Shown piece by piece: positions 48,438-57,020 of a stretch of DNA of 64,000 bases. The stretch is taken from positions 1 through 64,000 of the forward strand of contig JABLUY010000018.1 of NCBI GenBank assembly GCA_013306675.1, in the 5' to 3' direction. A program made the translations under genes and the position numbers. The DNA is from Thraustochytrium sp. TN22 (taxonomy: Eukaryota > Sar > Bigyra > Thraustochytrida > Thraustochytriidae). Below the pieces are notes generated by a model. That model saw only the letters and a list, made by a program, of their open reading frames with translations. It did not search any database and had not been told where the DNA came from. Numbering within the stretch: position 1 is the first letter of the stretch; the number at the start of each line of letters is the position of its first letter.

Positions 48438-49343
48438 ATGGCGCTGGAGGGCGGCGCGGCGCTGGCGAGCGGGCTCCTGGCCGGGTTCACGACGACCGTG
48501 GCGCTGCACCCGCTGGACCTCATCAAGACGCGGTTCCAGGTGGACGAGTCGGCGCGCACAGGCTCGTGGTGGGAGCGCCTGCGCGGGCAGGTCCGCGGCG
48601 CGGGGCGCGCCGTGGGGAGCACGCTGCAGACGACGCGCGAGATCCGCCGCGTAGACGGCCTGCGCGGCCTGTACCGCGGGCTGCTGCCGGCCATCGTCGG
48701 CTCGAGCGCCTCGTGGGGCATTTACTTTCTCATCTACGAGGAGCTCAAAAAGGCCGCCGGCGCCGGCCTGCAGCCCGGCGAGCGCCTCAGCGCGTGGCAG
48801 TACCTCGGCACGAGCGCGCTCGCCGGCGCCGCCACCACGCTCTGCGTCAACCCGATCTGGCTCGTCAAGACGCGCCTCGAGCTGCAGACGCCCGGCAATG
48901 AGCCCTACCGCGGCTTCATGCACGCCTTCACCACTATTCTGCGCGAAGAGGGCCTGGCCGGCCTCTACCGTGGCATCGTGCCGGCGCTCATCCTCGTCTC
49001 CAACGGCGGCCTGCAGTTTATGGTGTACGAGGAGCTCAAGCACAGCCTCGGCGACCGCAAGCTCACCGGCCTCGACTACATGTGGCTCGGCGCGCTCTCC
49101 AAGAGTGCCGCCTCCGTCATCACCTACCCGTACCAGGTCGTCAAGAGCCGCATGCAGCAGCACAAGTCCACCTACACCTCCACGATGGGCACCTTTTCTC
49201 GCATCGTGCGCGCCCAGGGCGTCTATGGCCTTTACCGCGGGATGGTGCCCAACTTGCTCCGCGTCATGCCTTCCTCCGCCATTACCTTTTGCACCTACGA
49301 GCTCTCCAAGCGAGCCCTTTTGCAGCAGACTGAAGAGGCCTGA
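48438..49343 (+). CDS. Mitochondrial carrier, SLC25A32-like (folate/FAD/NAD type)
   Basis: 301 residues with the three-fold repeat of the SLC25 family and no intron. Signature motifs at the end of each odd helix are HPLDLIKTRFQ (about 26), NPIWLVKTRLE (about 140) and YPYQVVKSRMQ (about 235). Each repeat is followed by a YRG segment (GLYRGLLPA, GLYRGIVPA, GLYRGMVPN). The NPIWLVKTR motif in repeat 2 is typical of the subgroup that carries folate, FAD, NAD+ or pyrimidine nucleotides (SLC25A32/33/36, yeast FLX1 and NDT). The protein spans the inner mitochondrial membrane six times. The ATG at 48438 gives the usual short N-terminus. The exact substrate cannot be read from sequence alone. Confidence 0.92.
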   Translation: MALEGGAALASGLLAGFTTTVALHPLDLIKTRFQVDESARTGSWWERLRGQVRGAGRAVGSTLQTTREIRRVDGLRGLYRGLLPAIVGSSASWGIYFLIYEELKKAAGAGLQPGERLSAWQYLGTSALAGAATTLCVNPIWLVKTRLELQTPGNEPYRGFMHAFTTILREEGLAGLYRGIVPALILVSNGGLQFMVYEELKHSLGDRKLTGLDYMWLGALSKSAASVITYPYQVVKSRMQQHKSTYTSTMGTFSRIVRAQGVYGLYRGMVPNLLRVMPSSAITFCTYELSKRALLQQTEEA

Positions 49344-50929
49344 AGATTGCTCTGCCAAATCCGTGTCTACCTGCCTGCCTGCTCTTGTTCAAGGCATCAG
49401 GAGAGGCTTTCAGGGCCAAGCGTGCTCATGGAGAGCAAGCTTGTTGCAGTGCAGTAGGACGAGAGAAAGGCAAAAGAGAGCCTGTGTACCACTAAGAACT
49501 TAGAAGAAAATACATTTTACAAGCAATCAACCAAGCCAAGCCAAGCCAAGCCAAGCCTTGGCAAAGGCAAGGCAGCGGCACCCAAAGGAGAAAGGAGTTC
49601 CGTGATGGCTGGAGTCCAGCCACTGCGACGTACAGTGAGGGATCCGTTACGGCTTGCCCAGGCCGCCTGTACTGCAGTGCCAGAATTGTTCTTTTCCGGG
49701 CCAATCGACTCTATCCATGAAAGTCGCTGGGGCGCGGCGGGCTGCGGTGTCCACCACCGTTCAGAAACAGTGCAGGCACAGCCTGCTGACGATTGATTCG
49801 CAGCTTTGCGCTTTGCAAGCCTGGCTGCGCGGAGCAGCAGCACACCACAGCAGCCAGGCTGATCCGGCACACGCTCCTACTGGCTCTGCTGCCATGCTTG
49901 GCTGGCTCGGCGCGGATCCGCTGTCCATCCGTCCGGGGTCGAGTCCACTGTGCTGCACGCTGTTCGCACAGCCGCGCATGTGGCGACGCATGTTCTGGAA
50001 GCCTTTAGCTGGCGTGGCGTCACCGTGCGACCGACCACCCGCGAGCACCGTCATCACCTTCAAGTTCTCCATTCGTCAGGCCGTCAGCTCGCAGCGCGGC
50101 GCACGGCGGAATGCGAATCCATCGGCCTCGCACGTCAGTTGGCCAGCGCCAGCCTCCGAGCCGCGGGCCGCAGCCAAAGTCTCCGCTCCCAGTCCACCGG
50201 GCGTTCTTTCCCTGGCCGCCACTGCACAGCCACGCCACTTATTGATTCTCCGAGGTCCACAGCGTTGGGATCCGGTGAACAGCAGCTGCGCGCGCACCTG
50301 GCGCGTGGCCATCCAGCCAGCGCAGCGCAGCGCAGCGCGGCGCGGCGCGGCGCGGCACAGCGCCGCGCATCGTAGCCTGGCGAGCGCGAGCGAGAGAGGG
50401 CCGCTGCAACCGGAGTCGCCGCCTCGCGAGCGAGAGAGGGCAGAGAGAGGACCCGGACTCGACTCGACTCGGACTCGGACTCGGAGGCCGGCCGCGCTCG
50501 ACTTGGCGTGGCGCTGCGGCAGTGAGCAAAAGCCAAGGCAAAGGCGAGGCAAGCAGGGCAGCGGCGGCCTGCCTGCCTGCCTGCCTCCTGCCTGCCTGCG
50601 CAGGTCCGCGGCGGCGCGAGCCTGCGCGGCGCGGCGCAGGCCAGTCCCGATCGCTGGCGAGGCGCGCGCGGCGCGCGAGCGGCGCCGGCCGGCCGAGGCG
50701 GAGGAGCGCGGCCGCAGCGGCGGAGCGGGCGGGGCGGGCCGGGCGGCGCGAGGCGAGGCGAGGCGAGGCGAGGCGGCGAGGCGGGGCGGCGTCTGGACTG
50801 AGCGAGGCAGGCCAGGCGAGGCGCGCGCTGGACCAGCGCCGCGAGAGAGCGCAGGCGACGCGCGGCGCGAGGCGAGGCGAGGCGAGGCGAGGCGAGGCGC
50901 GCGGCAGCGCCGGCGCGCAGGGCGGCGGC
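49344..50929. other. Long non-coding stretch before the cyclic-nucleotide-dependent kinase
   Basis: About 1.6 kb with no supported gene. It includes a CCAAG array near 49527-49560, which is probably the 3' flank of the carrier gene. GGCGA pentanucleotide arrays at about 50750-50775 and 50870-50899 end about 30 bp before the kinase ATG. Confidence 0.45.
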
Positions 50930-53749
50930 ATGGAGTTCTCCAGGTACTACCCCGCGCCTGGTGCGCAGCAGAGGCAGCAGCAACAGAGCAGGCAGGCGCA
51001 GGCGCCGCTGCGGCGATACCAGCCGCCGCCGAAGCAGCAGCAGCAGCAGCGGCAAGGGCAGCGCCAGTTCTCGCAGCAGCCGCGGCAGCAGCCGCAGCAG
51101 TCGATGCGCTCGGCGCCGGCGCCGCTTCAGCGGCAACATTCGCAGCAGTCGATGCGCTCGTTTCACATGCCACACTCGCCGCGGTCGCCGGCGCCGCCGC
51201 TGTCGCCGCCAGCTCAGCGCCAGGGCTCCGGACTCTCGCAGGCAGCACCGCCACGGCAGCCATCGCGGCGTTCGCTGGGCGAGAACGTGAGCCCGACCTC
51301 GCCTTCGCCGCCGCATTCGCCGCAAGACGTCCGGGCAGTGCCGTCCAAGTCCATGCCTATGAAAATCCCCGACAAGGGCGCGCCGGTCAGCACCGCAGCT
51401 CTGGCCGCCGTGACGGTGACGAGCAAAATCGAGGCGGCCGAGACCAAGGACGGCGCTAGCGATAGCGGCCAGGGCGGCATGCACCCGACCGAGGGCTCTG
51501 ATGGCGGTCACGAGGAGAACTGCAACGGCGCCGCGCTGGAGGCGTGGCCTGAGATGGAAGACGTGCTGCGCAAGCATTTCCTCTTCGCGGGAACGGACGT
51601 GAAGAAGATCCGGCGCGTAATGTCGCGGATGACGCTCATCGAGCCGGACGTAGGCGTCGAGGTGGTCAAAGAGGGCGAGATGGGCGATTCCATGTACCTG
51701 GTTGAATGCGGCCAGTTGCATGTGACGACCGAGAGCACCGGCCCCTCGTCGTTGGACACCCTGGGTGCCGGTCGCGTCTTTGGCGAGCTCGCAGTGCTGT
51801 CCAGCGCGAGACGCGCCGCCACCGTGACATGCTTCCTGCCCGGGACGCGCCTGTGGCGCTTGACGCGCGCGTCGCTCCGCGAGATCGAAGGTGACTTCAT
51901 GCATGAAAAGCTGGAGCAGCGGTCCAACGCGCTGCGCTGCATCCCGGAGTTCGCCGGCTTCGATCACACCAAGCTGCAGCGCCTGGCCTCCATCATGCAA
52001 GAGGAGGTGTTCGAGCCCGGCGCGGCAATTTGCACGGAGGGCGAGTGCCTCATCACCGGCGTCAATGACCGCTTCTATGTTCTTGCTGACGGCTCCGTTG
52101 ACGTCTTCGTGACGGTCGTGAACGAGCGCGGCCTGAGCGTTGACGACGTCGCGCGTCACGTGCCCCCCGCCAACGGAAGGCGGCCCGTCGGCGCCGCGGA
52201 CGGCGTGCTCGACCTGGACGACGACGACCTGGTTTGTGACGATATTGCCGCCCTCTACGCACGCGCAGCACTCGTCAGCGAGCAGCACGCCGCGCTCATC
52301 ACCGTCAACAACGAGGAGACGCCGATCAGCGTCGCCGCCGCCAGCGTGAACGCCAACACCAATCTGGCTGCCGTTCCGTCGCCGGACGGCGGCAATGATG
52401 ACAACGGCCCCGGTGACGCGCGTTCCGGAGAGGACCTTCCGCCGCCGCCGCCCATCGTGGGGCGCTCGCAGAAGAAGGTCGCGACGCTCATGAACGGCCA
52501 ATGGTTTGGTGAAATGGCGCTCATCAGTAACGAGCCACGTAGTGCCACCGTCATTGCCAAAGAACGCACCATCTGCTTCACCCTGACGCGCAACTCCTTC
52601 TTGCAGATCGTGAGCGGCGTGGATGCCGTCTACTCGCAAATCAAGGGCCAGTCCGAGATGCGCAAGCAGGACAACATCGAGGCGCTCTGCCGCACCGAGC
52701 GCGACAGCCTGGCAAACCGCCTCGGCTCGCTCGCCGCGCTCAAGGTCGGGCACGTCATCGGCGAGGGCGCCTTCTCCGTCGTGCGCGTCGCCACCATCAA
52801 GGGCGAGCCCGGCGCCGTGGCCTTTGCGCTCAAGACCATGAACAAGCAGGACCTGATGGAGCGCAACCAGATCACGCACGTGCGCAACGAGCGCTCCATC
52901 CTCGAGCAGTCCTCGCACCCCTTTGTACTTTCCCTCATCCGCACTTTTCAGTCCCCCAACCACATCTACATGCTCCTCGAGCTCGTTCCCGGCGGCGAGC
53001 TCTTCTCCCGTGTCGTCGACAGCGACGGCGGCCTCCCGCCTTCGGCCGTCAAATTCTACGCCGCCTGCATCCTCGAGGGCCTCTCCTATCTGCACCGCAA
53101 GAACATCGCCTACCGCGACCTCAAGCTCGAGAACCTCATCATCTGCAGCCAGGGCTACGTCAAGATTATCGACTTTGGCTTCGCCAAGCAGCTCGAGCCC
53201 GACACGCTCACCAACACCCTCTGCGGCACCCCGGACTACCTCGCCCCGGAGGCCGTCCTCCGCAAGGGTCACACCCATGCTGTCGACTGCTGGGCCCTTG
53301 GCGTCCTCATGTTCGAAATGCTCACACAGTACTCCCCGTTCGCCGACCCCTCTGGCGAGGGCAACCAAATGGTCGTCTTCAAGCGCATCGTCGGCGGCCC
53401 GCGCTGCGTCAACTGGAAAATCCTCCAGCGCGCATTTGCTAACGAGCCCAAGGAGGAGCTCCGCAACATGCACGCCCTCCTCCGCCGCCTCTGGGACCCC
53501 AATCACCTCACGCGCGCAACCATGCACAATCTCAAGGAGGCCGACGGCGACCCTGCCTCCCTGTACTTTCGCTCCATCGACTTTGATGACCTCCGCACAC
53601 GCGAAGTCAGCCCACCCTGGCTCCCCAAGATTGCTGGCCCCTCCGACACGTCTCACTTCGATGTAGCCTCTTTTCAAAACTCACAGGAGAGCCACAAGCT
53701 CTTCGAGCCCACCACTGAGACCACCAAGCACGCCTTTGACAGCTTCTGA
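50930..53749 (+). CDS. Cyclic-nucleotide-dependent AGC protein kinase (PKG-type architecture)
   Basis: 939 residues, no intron. The first 200 residues are Gln/Ser/Pro-rich and disordered. Two cyclic-nucleotide-binding domains follow: the first near 215-305 with FGELAVLSSARRAATV, the second near 335-555 with FGEMALISNEPRSATV and a low-complexity insertion of about 120 residues. The kinase domain is at about 604-870, with glycine loop GEGAFSVV, catalytic YRDLKLEN (about 728), DFGFAKQ (about 748) and activation loop TLCGTPDYLAPE. The AGC tail has SIDFDDLRTREVSPPWLPK. All catalytic residues are present. Regulatory and catalytic parts in one chain is the layout of cGMP-dependent kinases; the Ser-Ala-Thr after the second phosphate-binding Arg is compatible with cGMP but not decisive. 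Start chosen at the first ATG after the GC repeats. Confidence 0.93.
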   Translation: MEFSRYYPAPGAQQRQQQQSRQAQAPLRRYQPPPKQQQQQRQGQRQFSQQPRQQPQQSMRSAPAPLQRQHSQQSMRSFHMPHSPRSPAPPLSPPAQRQGSGLSQAAPPRQPSRRSLGENVSPTSPSPPHSPQDVRAVPSKSMPMKIPDKGAPVSTAALAAVTVTSKIEAAETKDGASDSGQGGMHPTEGSDGGHEENCNGAALEAWPEMEDVLRKHFLFAGTDVKKIRRVMSRMTLIEPDVGVEVVKEGEMGDSMYLVECGQLHVTTESTGPSSLDTLGAGRVFGELAVLSSARRAATVTCFLPGTRLWRLTRASLREIEGDFMHEKLEQRSNALRCIPEFAGFDHTKLQRLASIMQEEVFEPGAAICTEGECLITGVNDRFYVLADGSVDVFVTVVNERGLSVDDVARHVPPANGRRPVGAADGVLDLDDDDLVCDDIAALYARAALVSEQHAALITVNNEETPISVAAASVNANTNLAAVPSPDGGNDDNGPGDARSGEDLPPPPPIVGRSQKKVATLMNGQWFGEMALISNEPRSATVIAKERTICFTLTRNSFLQIVSGVDAVYSQIKGQSEMRKQDNIEALCRTERDSLANRLGSLAALKVGHVIGEGAFSVVRVATIKGEPGAVAFALKTMNKQDLMERNQITHVRNERSILEQSSHPFVLSLIRTFQSPNHIYMLLELVPGGELFSRVVDSDGGLPPSAVKFYAACILEGLSYLHRKNIAYRDLKLENLIICSQGYVKIIDFGFAKQLEPDTLTNTLCGTPDYLAPEAVLRKGHTHAVDCWALGVLMFEMLTQYSPFADPSGEGNQMVVFKRIVGGPRCVNWKILQRAFANEPKEELRNMHALLRRLWDPNHLTRATMHNLKEADGDPASLYFRSIDFDDLRTREVSPPWLPKIAGPSDTSHFDVASFQNSQESHKLFEPTTETTKHAFDSF

Positions 53750-53806
53750 GCTCCCTACCAACGTGTCACCACAGCGGTGCCAATAACAGCAACAACCACA
53801 ACAACC

Positions 53807-53842
<36 letters not shown>

Positions 53843-54281
53843 TCCTCAACAACGACCTTAACAACGACCACTCTGTACCCTACCGTGCATCCAATCCATC
53901 CAATCCAACAGAAGCGTAACATCAGTAACGTAACAACAGTAACATCACTTCTTTCTCGCAATGCAGTGCCGCCACGCCAGGCGGCGCAAATGTCATCTTT
54001 GAGACGCGCCAAAAAAAAGACAAGAAGGATGATTCAATGCGACACCAAGCGAATCAAGCACAAGCGAATCGAGGCGACGTGGAGCGAGTCAGAGCGATGG
54101 CAAGCGAATCGAGGCAAGCGGAAAATCGGCAATGCCAACTTTTTTGCCGACCGCGCCGGTGACGCAAGCCGAGCCCACCGCCAACAACGACACCAGTCTC
54201 CTGTCTCCACCGTATGTGTCATATATAAGCATCCACACCCACTCCCCAACCAACTAGTCCACAAGGCTAGCGCCACTGCTT
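53750..54281. other. Spacer between the kinase gene and tRNA-His
   Basis: About 0.5 kb of AT-richer sequence with an ACG triplet array (53809-53842) just after the kinase stop codon, a caatccaatcc-type repeat near 53890, and the TATA-like element of tRNA-His. No gene. Confidence 0.5.
54222..54229 (+). promoter_or_regulatory. TATA-like element upstream of tRNA-His
   Basis: TATATAAG lies about 60 bp before the first base of the tRNA-His gene, similar in sequence and distance to the element before tRNA-Leu. Confidence 0.45.
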
Positions 54282-54352
54282 GCTTCCGTAGTTCAATGGT
54301 AGAACGTCACGTTGTGGCCGTGACGACGGTGGTTCGATTCCGCCCGGAGGCA
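54282..54352 (+). tRNA. tRNA-His (anticodon GTG)
   Basis: Folds as a cloverleaf: acceptor GCTTCCG with CGGAGGC, D stem GTTC/GAAC, anticodon stem TCACG/CGTGA with loop TTGTGGC, T stem GGTGG/CCGCC with loop TTCGATT, and discriminator A. The anticodon is GTG. The base before the gene is T, so the extra 5' G of tRNA-His would be added after transcription, as is usual in eukaryotes. No intron. Confidence 0.93.
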
Positions 54353-54353
54353 C

Positions 54354-54361
54354 TTTTTTTT
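54354..54361 (+). terminator. Pol III terminator of tRNA-His
   Basis: Eight T residues starting two bases past the tRNA 3' end. Confidence 0.8.
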
Positions 54362-54519
54362 CTTTTGTCACTTTTGCTGTGGGGGCAAGCAAGTTGCTTG
54401 CCCAAGCACAGCAAAATGGCTCTGCGCAGCCAGCAAAACAGCTGGGTAATAGTAGTCTGTTTGGGCACTTTTTGCTGCGTATAACGTTAAGGCCTAACTC
54501 GCTCTTACCTTAGGCTAGT

Positions 54520-54588
<69 letters not shown>

Positions 54589-54668
54589 CTCTCAGCCAAC
54601 AAAACATGACCAACTTTCGCCAAGGTTCCCTCCCACCCACCACGGCCATTGAGCTCTTTGTCGTTTTC
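54362..54668. repeat. Spacer with a TTGC tetranucleotide array
   Basis: About 17 copies of TTGC run from 54521 to 54588, 80 bp past the stop codon of the minus-strand YIF1 gene. No gene. Confidence 0.8.
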
Positions 54669-55640
54669 TTATACATCAGCCTCGTCATCGTCCAGGTCGT
54701 CCGAGCCGGCGCCCATCATGGAAAAGGAAAAGGAGGGAACGGTGGACTCGCCGAGGTCGCGAGTAAAGCCGAGGAAAAAGATGGTCAGGAACTGGAGGGC
54801 AGCGCAGGCAATGAGGTAGTACATGCGGCGTTTGTGGCCAGAGGCCTCGTGGCCAGGGCGTGGGACGGCGTGCTCCATGGTGCGGTAGATAAAGTAGGCC
54901 ATGCAGAGGCAGAGGTAGAGCATGACGGCGTTGTAGACCGTGGAGCCGAGCGCCAGGCCGATGAAGAGGTTGATGGCCACCAGCACGTACTTGTAGCCGG
55001 CGTAAGCCACGAGGTCCAGCACCGGGAGGCCCTCCTCCGCGCTGCGCGGCAGCGAGTACAGGCCGCCCTTCATGGCGGCCACCTCAACCAGGAGCACCAG
55101 CGTGCAGGTGCTAAAGGTGTTCTGCAGGACGTCCGGGTTGAAGGACTTCTTGGTGCCCTTGAGCAGGCCGATCACCAGGATGTACGTGATGGACGCCATC
55201 ACGGGCAGGTACAGGTCTGGCGCGTTCACGTCACTGATGGGCGGCGCACAGCTCATCGTGCGCGAGCCCGAGCCGCCCATACCGCCGTTGGGCTCGTCGC
55301 TGAACCGGATACGCTCCCACTTGCGGTGCCGCCACGGGAACACCAGAATCCCCAGCTTGCGCAACACGTACCGGTTGTCCACGTGGAAGTAGTACCTCAG
55401 CATGTTCCAGAACCGGCTGGCGCCCGGCATGTACGACTTCTCCATGGTCTCCTGCAGCTTCGAGATCGCCATCTGCTGCATCATCGGGTTCTCCGCCATT
55501 GACTGGAACCCGGCCAGGCCTGGCATCGGCGGGTAGCCCGCGCCATAGCCCTGCTGTTGCTGCTGCAGCGGCTGCTGCCCGTAGCCCTGCTGGCCCTGCT
55601 GCTGGAAGCCCGACCCTGGCGCCGGCGGCTGCCCGTACAT
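54669..55640 (-). CDS. YIF1: YIF1-family ER-Golgi membrane protein
   Basis: 323 residues from the ATG at 55640 (MYGQPPAPGSG), no intron. The N-terminus is Gln/Gly/Pro-rich and cytosolic, as in YIF1 proteins. A conserved pre-membrane block follows (YYFHVDNRYVLRKLGILVFP, then FPWRHRKWER), then APDLYLPVMASITYILVIGL, the hallmark first membrane helix. About four more hydrophobic helices reach the C-terminus, which ends in an acidic tail (DDLDDDEADV). YIF1 pairs with YIP1 and Rab/Ypt GTPases in vesicle traffic between ER and Golgi. The family call is secure from the central block. It is divergent from the superoxide dismutase gene. Confidence 0.92.
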   Translation of the reverse strand: MYGQPPAPGSGFQQQGQQGYGQQPLQQQQQGYGAGYPPMPGLAGFQSMAENPMMQQMAISKLQETMEKSYMPGASRFWNMLRYYFHVDNRYVLRKLGILVFPWRHRKWERIRFSDEPNGGMGGSGSRTMSCAPPISDVNAPDLYLPVMASITYILVIGLLKGTKKSFNPDVLQNTFSTCTLVLLVEVAAMKGGLYSLPRSAEEGLPVLDLVAYAGYKYVLVAINLFIGLALGSTVYNAVMLYLCLCMAYFIYRTMEHAVPRPGHEASGHKRRMYYLIACAALQFLTIFFLGFTRDLGESTVPSFSFSMMGAGSDDLDDDEADV

Positions 55641-56546
55641 GGTGGCTTTCAGGCGCCTGCGCTCAGGCGCGTTCGCCTTGTCTCGCCTCGCCTCGCCTCG
55701 CCGACGCGCCTCGCCGTGCCGTGCCGTGCAGGTCGACCGCCCGCTCAACGCCCTGCCCGCCGCCCCGAGCGCCACGCCGCCCGAGCCGCCACCGCCCTCG
55801 CGCGCGCGGAGCGGAGCGGAGCGGAGCGGAGCGGAGCGGAGCGGAGCGGTGCGGCCGCCAGCGGCTCGCCTCGGCCCGCCTCGGCTCCGGCGCAGCGCGG
55901 CGCAGGCAAGCTCGCCTGCCTCGCTTTGATTGCTTGTCTGCTCTGCTCTGCTCTGCTTCGCTCGCTTGCCTGCGCCGCGGCGACGTGGCACGCCGCCGCG
56001 GGTTGCGCGCGCCGCGCCGCGCGTTGCGCGCGCCGCGCCGCGGGTTGCGCGCGCCGCGCCGCGGGTTGCGCGCGCCGCGGCGAGCGCGCAGGGCGGACTC
56101 ACGGTCGATGGCTGCGTGCCCTACTTACTGCGAGGACTCGGACTTGGATCGAGCAGGCGCGCGAGGCAGAGCAAGCAAACTCGAGACCTGCAGCGGCGGC
56201 GACCCGACCCGACCCGATCCGATCCGAGCGCCGCGCGATCAGAGGTACGTGCAGGCGGGCAGGCGCTGCGGGCCCCGCGCCCCCGGCGAGGCGCGGCGGG
56301 CGCGAGCGCGGACGTGGAGAGAAGCGATGCCCGCACCCACCACGAGCGCGACGCGACCTCCAGCTAACCTAGCTAGCTAGCTAGAGGCAAAGCATCCATC
56401 CATCCGTTCCTTGGCGTTGGACTGACCGCACCGCCGCGCTGGCCGCCGCGCTCCGGCCTGCGCTGCGCTAGGACGAGGACTGACGGAGACGGAGAGCATG
56501 GCTGGCGCGCAGGGTAGAGTGAAAACTGGGTGCCAAATCGAGCAAG
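55641..56546. repeat. Divergent promoter region with a GAGCG array and a 21-bp tandem repeat
   Basis: About 0.9 kb between YIF1 (minus) and SOD (plus). A GAGCG array lies at 55808-55848. Four copies of a 21-bp GC-only unit (of the type gcgcgcgccgcgccgcgggtt) lie at 55995-56080. A CTAG run lies at 56369-56384. Short DNA motifs here drive open frames that I do not regard as genes. Confidence 0.6.
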
Positions 56547-57020
56547 ATGAGCGGGCGCGCCGTCTGCGTGCTCCGCAGCGGTGACGGCGTGGAGGGCACC
56601 ATCGAGTTCTCCGCGGCCGGCGCCGCCACTCGCGTCACCGGCACCATCGCCGGCCTCTCCCCGGGCCAGCACGGCTTCCACATCCACATGTGGGGCGACC
56701 TCACCAATGGCTGCGCGTCCACCGGCGGCCACTTCAACCCGCATGGCAAGACCCACGGCGACCCGGCCAGCGAGAACCGCCACGCCGGCGACCTCGGCAA
56801 CATCACTGCCGACGCCAGCGGCAACGCCACCGTTGACATCACCGACAAGCTCATCCCCCTTCACGGGCCCCACTCCATCGTCGGCCGCGCCGTCGTCGTG
56901 CACGCTGGCGAGGACGATCTCGGCCGCGGCAACAACGACGAGTCCCTCAAGACCGGCAACGCTGGCGGCCGCGTCGCCTGTGGCGTCATCGCCATGGCTC
57001 CTGAGCCCTCCTCCATGTGA
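56547..57020 (+). CDS. SOD1: Copper/zinc superoxide dismutase
   Basis: 157 residues, no intron, no signal peptide, so probably cytosolic. It converts superoxide to oxygen and hydrogen peroxide. All metal ligands are visible: His45 and His47 in HGFHIH, His62 in GGHFNPH, His70 in KTHGD, His79 and Asp82 in HAGDLG, and His119 in VVVHAGEDD. The disulphide pair is Cys56 (NGCAST) and Cys145 (RVACGVI), and the active-site Arg is Arg142. The length is typical (about 154). The gene looks intact and functional. Confidence 0.97.
   Translation: MSGRAVCVLRSGDGVEGTIEFSAAGAATRVTGTIAGLSPGQHGFHIHMWGDLTNGCASTGGHFNPHGKTHGDPASENRHAGDLGNITADASGNATVDITDKLIPLHGPHSIVGRAVVVHAGEDDLGRGNNDESLKTGNAGGRVACGVIAMAPEPSSM

Noticed and set aside
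47928-49358. N-terminal extension of the 999-residue protein across the carrier gene
   Set aside because: The extra sequence is simply antisense to the mitochondrial carrier and passes through a tetranucleotide repeat; the ATG at 47927 gives a sensible start.
50135-53677. 1,180-codon minus-strand frame opposite the kinase
   Set aside because: Antisense to intact cyclic-nucleotide-binding and kinase domains; the translated product has no domain of its own.
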